This document shows, in pieces, positions 16,890 to 22,958 of a DNA stretch of 22,958 bases. A program made the translations under genes and the position numbers. Position 1 is the stretch's first letter. Every line of letters starts with the position of its first letter. Origin of the DNA: an uncultured Eubacterium sp. GTDB taxonomy: Bacteria; Bacillota; Clostridia; Lachnospirales; Lachnospiraceae. The stretch is taken from assembly GCA_900550135.1 (NCBI GenBank), contig URQO01000029.1, positions 1-22,958 of the forward strand, written 5' to 3'. A model generated the notes under the pieces. It ran no database searches, had not been told where the DNA came from, and was given only the letters and a program-made list of their open reading frames with translations.

Positions 16890-17465
16890 ATGGTTAATTG
16901 TTTGTTAATTGCAGTTGCAGCTGCACTTGTAAATAACGTTGTACTTAGTCAGTTTTTAGGCTTATGTCCTTTTATCGGTGTATCAAAGAAAACAGATACT
17001 GCTGCAGGAATGGGAGCTGCTGTTATATTTGTAATTTTAATTGCGTCAGCAGTAACTTATGGACTTTACTATGCATTACTTGTTCCTCTTGGTTTAGAAT
17101 ATTTACAGACTATTGTATTTATTTTGGTTATTGCAGCATTAGTACAGCTTGTTGAAATGATACTTAAAAAGTTTATAAAACCTTTGTATCAGGCCCTTGG
17201 AGTTTATCTTCCATTGATTACAACAAACTGTGCCGTACTTGGTGTAGCAATTTCAAATATTGATAATGGATATAGTTTTGCAGAAAGTATTGCATGTTCC
17301 CTTGGAACATCTGTTGGCTTTTTAATTTCAATTGTCATTTTGGCTGGAATTCGTGAAAAATCAGAAAATAACAACGTTCCAAAGCCGTTTCAGGGTACTC
17401 CAATGGTACTTTTGGCTGCAGGACTTATGGCAATTGCATTTACCGGTTTTACCGGCGTTATTTAA
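16890..17465 (+). CDS. rnfA: Rnf complex subunit A (membrane subunit)
   Basis: RnfA, of the NqrE family, pairs with RnfE as inverted six-helix subunits around an intramembrane [2Fe-2S] cluster. The 191-residue protein has the family motifs NNVVLSQFLGLCPFIGVSKK near the N-terminus and GVYLPLITTNCAVLGVA in the middle; the Cys of GLCPF and TNC are the expected cluster ligands. ATG 16890 directly follows the rnfE stop, with GGAGG in the last codons of rnfE. The rnfB Shine-Dalgarno (AAGGAGG) overlaps the rnfA stop codon. Confidence 0.95.
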   Translation: MVNCLLIAVAAALVNNVVLSQFLGLCPFIGVSKKTDTAAGMGAAVIFVILIASAVTYGLYYALLVPLGLEYLQTIVFILVIAALVQLVEMILKKFIKPLYQALGVYLPLITTNCAVLGVAISNIDNGYSFAESIACSLGTSVGFLISIVILAGIREKSENNNVPKPFQGTPMVLLAAGLMAIAFTGFTGVI

Positions 17466-17476
17466 GGAGGTAAAAC

Positions 17477-18292
17477 ATGGAAATATTAGCATTTGGTGCC
17501 ACAGCAAAAGGCATACTTTTAGCTGTATTAATTGTAGGTGGCGTTGGTTTATTAATTGGTATTATTTTAGGTATTGCAGGTAAGTTTTTATCAGTTGAAG
17601 TAAATGAAACCGAAGCGGCAGTTAGGGAAGAACTTCCGGGAAACAACTGTGGTGGATGTGGATATCCGGGATGTGACGGACTTGCTGCTGCCATTGCAAA
17701 AGGTGAGGCAGACCCTGGTGCATGTCCTGTAGGTGGAGCAGAAGTGGCTGCTAAAATTGCAGAAATTGTAGGCGTAGAAGCAAATGTTGTAAAAAAAGTC
17801 GCATTTGTTGCCTGTTCAGGAGAATGTGATAAGACAAAAAATAAATATAATTATTATGGCAATATGTCATGTGAAGATGCTGCCAATATTCCCGGTGGTG
17901 GAGCAAAGGCATGCAGTTATGGTTGCTTAGGACTTGGCTCATGCGTTAAGGCATGTGAGTTTGATGCCATACATGTAGTTAATGGAAAAGCAGTTGTAGA
18001 TAAGGACAAATGTAAGGCTTGTGGAAAATGTGTTGAAGCATGTCCAAAACATTTAATTTCCATTATTCCATATGATGCAAAATATGCAGTTACATGTAGT
18101 TCAAAAGATAAAGGAAAAGACGTTATGCAGGCATGTTCAGTTGGATGTATCGGATGTGGTCTTTGTGCAAAAAATTGTCCTTTTGAAGCAATAGATTTTG
18201 AATATAATATTGCCGAAATCAATCAGGATAAATGTAAGAAATGTGGCATTTGTGTAGAAAAATGTCCAAAGAAAATTATTAAAACTGTATAA
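17477..18292 (+). CDS. rnfB: Rnf complex subunit B (ferredoxin-type polyferredoxin subunit)
   Basis: RnfB accepts electrons from reduced ferredoxin. The 271-residue protein has one N-terminal membrane helix (about residues 9-35), then the Fe-S domain motif NNCGGCGYPGC with Cys58, 61, 66 and 83, then four further cysteine clusters of [4Fe-4S] type: CLGLGSCVKAC with the preceding Cys, CKACGKCVEACP, CIGCGLCAKNCP and CKKCGICVEKCP. This multi-cluster form is typical of clostridial RnfB. It is the last gene of the operon and is followed 32 bases later by a strong terminator. Confidence 0.96.
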   Translation: MEILAFGATAKGILLAVLIVGGVGLLIGIILGIAGKFLSVEVNETEAAVREELPGNNCGGCGYPGCDGLAAAIAKGEADPGACPVGGAEVAAKIAEIVGVEANVVKKVAFVACSGECDKTKNKYNYYGNMSCEDAANIPGGGAKACSYGCLGLGSCVKACEFDAIHVVNGKAVVDKDKCKACGKCVEACPKHLISIIPYDAKYAVTCSSKDKGKDVMQACSVGCIGCGLCAKNCPFEAIDFEYNIAEINQDKCKKCGICVEKCPKKIIKTV

Positions 18293-18325
18293 AAAATGTA
18301 TATAAAATGTATATAAAACGTATTA
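18293..18325. repeat. Three tandem 11-bp repeats after rnfB
   Basis: AAAATGTATAT occurs exactly twice (18293-18303, 18304-18314), followed by a related third unit AAAACGTATTA (18315-18325). The array fills the gap between the rnfB stop and the terminator stem. It may hold promoter elements for the next gene. Confidence 0.6.
18298..18325 (+). promoter_or_regulatory. Possible sigma-G-type promoter for the SpoVAF-like gene
   Basis: GTATA (18298-18302) fits the sigma-G -35 pattern GNATR. CGTATTA (18319-18325), 16 bases on, matches six of seven positions of CATNNTA. The start would be about 18332, inside the left arm of the rnf terminator. The region is repetitive and AT-rich, so chance matches are likely. 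Confidence 0.3.
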
Positions 18326-18357
18326 ATACCTCACACTAAAATGTGTGAGGTATTTTT
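18325..18357 (+). terminator. rnf operon terminator that contains the ribosome binding site of the next gene
   Basis: AATACCTCACAC (18325-18336) pairs perfectly with GTGTGAGGTATT (18343-18354) around a six-base loop, and T runs from 18353 to 18357. The right arm contains GAGG (18347-18350), seven bases before ATG 18358, the only Shine-Dalgarno available to the next gene. Confidence 0.9.
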
Positions 18358-19794
18358 ATGGAAAAATTTATAGAGTCAGATATTAACAAAAATATAGAAA
18401 AACTTGATAATATGCTTTATATAGGTGAAAGTTTTGATGTTTTAAAAAGAGAGTTTGACATAATCGACAAAAAAGCTGTGATGTACTATATAAACGGTTT
18501 TTGTGAAAACGAAACAATTCAAAAAGTACAGGAATTTTTATGCAAACTAAGGGATGAAAAACTTCCTGATAATGTAGAAGAATTTGCAAACAACAAAATT
18601 CCATATATACAGGTTAATTTGTTTGATGAAAAGTATGATGTTTTAACTAATCTTTTATCAGGAGTAGTGTGTCTTATTGTAGATGGATACAGCAAAGCCA
18701 TGCTTATTGATGTAAGAAGTTATCCTGCAAGAAATGTTGAAGAACCTGAAAAATATAAAGTACTAAGAGGCTCTAGAGATGGCTTTGTAGAAACATTATT
18801 AATGAATACAGCATTAATCAGACGAAGAATACGTGATCCGGAATATATGTGTGAAGTGCTAAGAGTTGGAAAATCATCTAGAACAGACGTGGCAATTTGT
18901 TATATAAAAGGACGGGCTGATAAGAAACTTTTAAATTATATAAAAAAACAGATAAAAACAATTGAAATAGACGCTCTTCCAATGAATCAGGAAAGTTTGT
19001 CAGAGTGCCTTCACAAAGGACATTGGTTTAATCCCTTTCCAAAATTCAGATATACAGAAAGGCCGGATACAGTGGCAGCTGAAATATTAGAAGGTCAAAT
19101 TTGTATTTTGGTTGATAATTCACCTGCTGCAATGTTACTTCCTACTACAATTTTCGATGTAATAGAAGAGGCAGATGATTATTATTTTCCACCGATTACA
19201 GGAACATATTTAAGACTGGCACGTACTGTAATAACAATAATGTCATTATTTCTTACTCCGTTGTTTTTACTTTATACAAACAATATTGATATGGTGCCGG
19301 ACTGGCTTTCTTTTACAAAGATAATGGATTATCAGAATGTACCTATATTTTGGCAACTTTTGATTTTGGAACTGGCAGTGGACGGCCTGAAATTAGCTGC
19401 CATTAATACTCCCAACACATTAAACACCCCATTAAGTTTGATTGCTGCAATAATTATTGGGGAGTTTGCTGTAAATACAGGTTGGTTTAACCAGCAAACA
19501 ATGTTGTATATGGCGGTAGTAGCAATAGCCAATTTCACCCATGAAAATTATGAACTGGCATATTCAATAAAATTTTTAAGGTTGCTGATTTTAACACTGA
19601 CACAATTATTTAATTTGTGGGGGCTTATTGCAGGTGGAATATTGTCATCATTGACAATTGTACTTAATAGAACAATTGCCAGAACCAGTTATATATATCC
19701 ACTTTATCCTTTTGACTTTAAACAGTTTATGCATAGATTTTTCAGAGTTTCAATAAAAAACAAAAAGATTAATAAAAATATCAATAATAAATGA
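18358..19794 (+). CDS. spoVAF: GerA-family spore germination protein, SpoVAF-like
   Basis: The 478-residue protein belongs to the GerA alpha-subunit family: an N-terminal soluble region (about 1-240) followed by several membrane helices (about 285-445). LRGSRDGFVETLLMNTALIR, RDPEYMCEVLRVGKSSRTDV, NPFPKFRYTERPDTVAAEIL and ILVDNSPAAMLLPTT fit SpoVAF more closely than germinant receptors proper. In Bacillus, SpoVAF sits in the spore inner membrane and amplifies the germination ion-release response. Here it stands alone, with no spoVA genes or GerB and GerC partners next to it. The start at ATG 18358 is set by GAGG in the preceding terminator stem. It converges on apbE across 85 AT-rich bases in which no good terminator is seen. 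The subfamily name is less certain than the family. Confidence 0.85.
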   Translation: MEKFIESDINKNIEKLDNMLYIGESFDVLKREFDIIDKKAVMYYINGFCENETIQKVQEFLCKLRDEKLPDNVEEFANNKIPYIQVNLFDEKYDVLTNLLSGVVCLIVDGYSKAMLIDVRSYPARNVEEPEKYKVLRGSRDGFVETLLMNTALIRRRIRDPEYMCEVLRVGKSSRTDVAICYIKGRADKKLLNYIKKQIKTIEIDALPMNQESLSECLHKGHWFNPFPKFRYTERPDTVAAEILEGQICILVDNSPAAMLLPTTIFDVIEEADDYYFPPITGTYLRLARTVITIMSLFLTPLFLLYTNNIDMVPDWLSFTKIMDYQNVPIFWQLLILELAVDGLKLAAINTPNTLNTPLSLIAAIIIGEFAVNTGWFNQQTMLYMAVVAIANFTHENYELAYSIKFLRLLILTLTQLFNLWGLIAGGILSSLTIVLNRTIARTSYIYPLYPFDFKQFMHRFFRVSIKNKKINKNINNK

Positions 19795-19879
19795 AAGTTA
19801 ATAAACAAAAAATACTAATAACAGATTAAAAAAATAATATGTCATGTATTAATAAATAACAAATAATATAATAAATGAT

Positions 19880-20896
19880 TTATTTTATCGATATTTCATT
19901 TTGTTTATTAATAGATAATCCTTTGGATAAATGTAATTTGTAGTCTTTTGTAATGAAAACAGCATAAACATTATCCAAGGAATCTATTAATTTCATTCCT
20001 TTTTTTTGACCTAGTACAAAAGTAGTAGTACTAAGTGCGTCACCTGTAGTTGAATCATCAGAAATAATTGTTACCGAAAGAAGATTATTTTCCACAGGAT
20101 AACCTGTTTTGGGGTCTAATATATGGTGATAGATTTTACCGTTTTGCTTGAAGTAGCGTTCATAAATACCTGAAGTGACAATAGATTTATCTTTTACAGG
20201 AATAGTTGCAGAATAATCGTTAACATCATCAGCAAAAGGTTTTTGAATACCTATAACAAAAGAGTTACCCTTATTGTTTCCCATAGTTAAAATATTGCCA
20301 CCAAGATTTATAATGGCATTTTTGATTCCGTTTTTTGATAGTATATTTTTAACTTTATCTGCTACATAGCCTTTGGCAATACCACCTAAATCTATACTTT
20401 CACAGTTTTTATTAATCTTTATCTGTTTGTCTTTAATTTTTATGTTTTTATAATTAACAAAGGACAATGTATCTCTAATTTTATTTTCTGCAGGAACAGT
20501 TTTTCTGTTTTTTATGTCCCATAAATCAGTAACAGGTGAAATTGTAATATCAAAAGCACCATTAGATATTTTTGAATAATACAGACTTTTCTTTATAATA
20601 TTCAAAGTGTCATCATTTACGACAACATAAGATTTTGCATTATTTATTTTTGAAGTTTCACTATCTTTATCGTATTTATCAAATAAATTATCGTAGTAAT
20701 CCATTTTCTTAAAGATATCATTTATAATATTTTGTTCAGTGTCAGTTTTATTTCCATAAATAGTAATGTTACAAACAGTATCAAAAGAGAAATGTGTATA
20801 TGTTCTTGGAGATGTGTTTGTTTCATTCTTTGAACATCCAAATAGCAGTGTTATGGAAAAAATACATATAATTAAAAATAAATATTTTTTTGACAT
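19880..20896 (-). CDS. apbE: FAD:protein FMN transferase, lipoprotein
   Basis: ApbE proteins move FMN from FAD onto a threonine of target flavoproteins outside the membrane. The 338-residue product has a lipoprotein signal with lipobox LFGC (Cys21), FDTVCNITIYG, SNGAFDITISPVTDLWDI, CESIDLGGIAKGYVADKV, INLGGNILTMG, YHHILDPKTGYPV and TTGDALSTTTFVLG; the last carries the Mg2+-binding residues. RnfD and RnfG, encoded 1.6 kb or more away on the other strand, have the matching acceptor motifs (Thr162 and Thr188), so it very likely matures the Rnf complex. ATG 20896 is preceded by AAAGGTG on the minus strand. It faces the SpoVAF-like gene. Confidence 0.95.
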   Translation of the reverse strand: MSKKYLFLIICIFSITLLFGCSKNETNTSPRTYTHFSFDTVCNITIYGNKTDTEQNIINDIFKKMDYYDNLFDKYDKDSETSKINNAKSYVVVNDDTLNIIKKSLYYSKISNGAFDITISPVTDLWDIKNRKTVPAENKIRDTLSFVNYKNIKIKDKQIKINKNCESIDLGGIAKGYVADKVKNILSKNGIKNAIINLGGNILTMGNNKGNSFVIGIQKPFADDVNDYSATIPVKDKSIVTSGIYERYFKQNGKIYHHILDPKTGYPVENNLLSVTIISDDSTTGDALSTTTFVLGQKKGMKLIDSLDNVYAVFITKDYKLHLSKGLSINKQNEISIK

Positions 20897-21050
20897 GATT
20901 TCACCTTTCTAATTTTGTATAAATTTATGATTATGGCTGACAGATCATAGTAAAAATACTAATGTACTTACAGAATAAAATAATAATATGAAACTAAAAA
21001 ATGTACAAGTAAATAAATTATGTATTGGTGTATAATAATAGCCTTTTTAC

Positions 21051-21078
21051 TTGCAAAAACAGTAAACTATGTTATTAT
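21051..21078 (+). promoter_or_regulatory. Candidate sigma-A promoter of ruvA
   Basis: TTGCAA (21051-21056) and TATTAT (21073-21078) are separated by 16 bases; the -10 is a 5/6 match. Transcription would start near 21085, about 55 bases before ruvA. Confidence 0.45.
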
Positions 21079-21086
21079 ATAGAAAG

Positions 21087-21100
21087 GGTAAACGTTTGTT
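21087..21100. promoter_or_regulatory. cre-like palindrome at the ruvA transcription start
   Basis: GGTAAACGTTTGTT matches about 12 of 14 positions of the CcpA cre pattern TGWAARCGYTWNCW and is centred on CG, as for LacI-family operators. It sits just after the predicted start site. No clear LexA (SOS) box was seen. Confidence 0.25.
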
Positions 21101-21138
21101 CTGTCTGCCCGTAATTAAAATTTATAGGAGAAACTTAT

Positions 21139-21726
21139 ATGATTTCATATATAAAGGGCGTTATTGATACGGTGGAGCATGACAAAGTTATTATAGAAAA
21201 CAATAATATGGGCTACAATGTATTGATGAGTCAAAGTGCTACAGAGGCTTTGGGACAGGGAGAAGAAATAAAGATTTATACATATTTACATGTAAAAGAG
21301 GATGCCATGCAGCTTTTTGGATTTCTGTCCAAAAATGAACTTGAGATGTTTAAAAAACTTATCTCTGTTAGTGGTGTTGGTCCAAAAGGCGGACTTGCAA
21401 TATTATCAGCTCTTCCTGAAAATAATTTACAGATGGCAATTATTTCAGGAGATGCAAAGGCTATTTCAAAAGCCCAGGGAATAGGAGCAAAAACTGCTCA
21501 ACGTATTATTATAGAGTTAAAAGACAAGATAGATTTGGAAGAAATGCTTGAAGTATCAAGTGAAGCTATTTCTTCTGACAACTCAATACAGTCAGATGCA
21601 ATTGATGCACTTATTGCTCTTGGATATTCAAAAACAGAATCCTTCAATGCAGTAAAGAAAATATCAGTTGATGAGAATATGGATGTGGAAGATATATTAA
21701 AATTAGCTTTAAAAAATATAATATAA
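21139..21726 (+). CDS. ruvA: Holliday junction branch migration protein RuvA
   Basis: RuvA binds four-way junctions as a tetramer and loads the RuvB motor. The 195-residue protein has the N-terminal OB-fold (MISYIKGVIDTVEHDKVII, YTYLHVKEDAMQLFGF), two helix-hairpin-helix motifs (LISVSGVGPKGGLAILSAL and AQGIGAKTAQRIIIELK) and a C-terminal three-helix domain III (about residues 145-195, DALIALGYSKTESFNAVKKI) that contacts RuvB. AGGAG (about 21125-21129) lies nine bases before ATG 21139. It heads a ruvA-ruvB unit; ruvC is not in the window. Confidence 0.97.
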   Translation: MISYIKGVIDTVEHDKVIIENNNMGYNVLMSQSATEALGQGEEIKIYTYLHVKEDAMQLFGFLSKNELEMFKKLISVSGVGPKGGLAILSALPENNLQMAIISGDAKAISKAQGIGAKTAQRIIIELKDKIDLEEMLEVSSEAISSDNSIQSDAIDALIALGYSKTESFNAVKKISVDENMDVEDILKLALKNII

Positions 21727-21728
21727 AA

Positions 21729-21789
21729 TTTTTTACAGCAGAGTATTAAAAAATAATATAGTTTTTTTACAGCAGAGTATTAAAAAATA
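21729..21789. repeat. Exact 27-bp direct repeat between ruvA and ruvB
   Basis: Copies at 21729-21755 and 21763-21789 are identical over 27 bases (six Ts, ACAGCAGAGTATTAAAA, then AATA) and are separated by seven bases. Together they fill most of the 102-base gap. There is no inverted repeat, so it is not a terminator. Confidence 0.9.
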
Positions 21790-21828
21790 TAAGAAGTTTA
21801 AAACAGAAAATAAAACAAGGAATGAAAC

Positions 21829-22827
21829 ATGAATAAAAGAATTATACAAACAGAAATGGCATCAGAAGATATTGTTGTTGAAAAAGGTCTCAGGCCTTCT
21901 ATGTTACAGGATTATGTTGGACAGACAAAAGCAAAAGAAAATCTTAAGATTTTTATAGAGGCGGCAAAGTCAAGAAATGAGCCACTTGACCATGTGCTTT
22001 TTTATGGACCTCCGGGACTTGGTAAAACAACGCTTTCTACAATTATTGCAAATGAAATGGGTGTAAATATCAAAATTACATCAGGTCCGGCCATTGAAAA
22101 GCCTGGAGAAATGGCGGCAATATTAAACAATTTATCTGAAAATGATATTTTATTTATTGATGAAATACATAGATTAAACAGACAGGTGGAAGAGGTTCTT
22201 TATCCTGCAATGGAAGATTATTCCATCGATATTATGATTGGAAAAGGTCAGACGGCAAGGTCAATCAGACTTGATTTACCACCTTTTACTCTGGTTGGAG
22301 CAACTACAAGAGCAGGACTTTTAACAGCACCGCTTCGTGACAGATTTGGTGTAATTAACAAATTAGAGTTTTATAACGTGGATGAATTAAAGCAGATTAT
22401 ATTAAGGTCATCAAATTTATTAGGAGTAAAAACTGATGATAAAGGTGCAGTCGAAATGGCAAGAAGATCACGTGGAACACCAAGACTTGCAAACAGATTG
22501 CTTAAAAGAGTAAGAGATTATGCACAGGTCAAATACGATGGTGTTATAACATATGATGTGGCATGTGAGGCACTGGATATGCTTGAAGTTGACAAAATGG
22601 GGCTTGATAAAGGAGATAGAAGTATCCTTGATACAATTATTTACAAGTTTCAGGGTGGTCCTGTTGGAATTGATACTTTAGCTGCTGCATTAGGTGAGGA
22701 TTCGGGCACATTAGAGGATGTATATGAGCCTTATCTTATCCAAAATGGTTTTATTCAAAGAACACCTAGAGGAAGGGTGGCAACAACATTTGCGTATGAC
22801 CATCTTGGTATTGAAAAAGACAGTTAA
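21829..22827 (+). CDS. ruvB: Holliday junction branch migration ATPase RuvB
   Basis: RuvB is the AAA+ hexameric motor that pulls DNA through a RuvA-bound junction. The 332-residue protein has Walker A GPPGLGKT (residues 60-67), Walker B LFIDEIHRL, sensor 1 VGATTRAGLL, the arginine-finger motif LRDRFG, sensor 2 SRGTPRLANRLLKRVRDYA and a C-terminal winged helix (VGIDTLAAALGED, YLIQNGFIQRTPRGR). AAGGAA (21817-21822) precedes ATG 21829 by six bases. It follows ruvA with no terminator, but a 27-bp direct repeat separates the two. Confidence 0.97.
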   Translation: MNKRIIQTEMASEDIVVEKGLRPSMLQDYVGQTKAKENLKIFIEAAKSRNEPLDHVLFYGPPGLGKTTLSTIIANEMGVNIKITSGPAIEKPGEMAAILNNLSENDILFIDEIHRLNRQVEEVLYPAMEDYSIDIMIGKGQTARSIRLDLPPFTLVGATTRAGLLTAPLRDRFGVINKLEFYNVDELKQIILRSSNLLGVKTDDKGAVEMARRSRGTPRLANRLLKRVRDYAQVKYDGVITYDVACEALDMLEVDKMGLDKGDRSILDTIIYKFQGGPVGIDTLAAALGEDSGTLEDVYEPYLIQNGFIQRTPRGRVATTFAYDHLGIEKDS

Positions 22828-22872
22828 AAAGAGTATACTGTAAGTAATGAATTTTTTTAGGAGGATGTATAA

Positions 22873-22958
22873 ATGAGAAAGAATTTATTCAAAAAGTTTA
22901 CTGCCGTTGCTTTATCATTGACAATGGTAGTAGGTATGGCTGGAATTGTACCTGCCAG
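22873..22958 (+). CDS. Start of a secreted protein, 3'-partial
   Basis: AGGAGG (22859-22864) lies eight bases before ATG 22873. The 28 complete codons encode a classic Sec signal peptide: basic MRKNLFKKF, hydrophobic TAVALSLTMVVGMAGIV and PA near the likely cleavage site. The frame is open at the window end. The mature protein is outside the window and cannot be named. Confidence 0.8.
   Translation, partial: MRKNLFKKFTAVALSLTMVVGMAGIVPA

Noticed and set aside
19795..19879. Bidirectional terminator between the SpoVAF-like gene and apbE
   Set aside because: Only short all-AT palindromes are present (for example around 19870-19886), too weak to call.
21729..21789. Minimal CRISPR array
   Set aside because: There are only two direct copies, a seven-base spacer, no dyad symmetry in the repeat and no cas genes.

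Overview
The window is AT-rich DNA with strong AGGAGG-type ribosome binding sites, intrinsic terminators, a spore DNA-binding protein, a SpoVAF-like germination protein and a six-gene Rnf complex. Together these point to an anaerobic, spore-forming, low-GC Clostridia; the secreted lysine-rich Ig/Fn3-like proteins make Lachnospiraceae the most likely family. That placement is inference, because there is no rRNA here.

Layout. (1) 1-1550: the 3' part of a secreted beta-helix protein with a lysine-rich Fn3-like tail, closed by a terminator. (2) 1753-6588, plus strand: recG, interrupted by one in-frame TAA, then ddl and murF (the last steps of building the UDP-MurNAc-pentapeptide) and an alpha/beta-type small acid-soluble spore protein with a sigma-G-like promoter. 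(3) 6617-8140: a minus-strand DEDD exonuclease that is apparently leaderless. Its promoter shares its -35 element with a divergent plus-strand promoter, which drives a cobalamin riboswitch followed by two terminator hairpins. (4) 8141-13183: a 989-residue surface protein under the riboswitch, then a decayed DNRLRE plus V8-like protease gene, then a small secreted lysine-rich Ig protein. (5) 13264-18292: rnfCDGEAB, the ferredoxin:NAD+ oxidoreductase and ion pump, tightly packed. (6) 18358-20896: a SpoVAF-like germination protein whose Shine-Dalgarno lies inside the rnf terminator, facing apbE, the flavin transferase expected to flavinylate RnfD and RnfG. (7) 21139-22827: ruvA and ruvB, separated by an exact 27-bp direct repeat. 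(8) 22873-end: the first codons of another secreted protein.

How the parts connect. RecG is probably lost as a full-length helicase while RuvAB, the other branch-migration machine, is intact. ddl and murF work in consecutive reactions. ApbE matures the neighbouring Rnf complex. The riboswitch suggests that the 989-residue surface protein belongs to corrinoid acquisition, although it has no recognisable transporter or corrin-binding domain. The most notable regulatory features are the SD-hairpin-start arrangement of ddl, the shared -35 of the divergent promoters, and the rnf terminator that should mask the spoVAF ribosome binding site.
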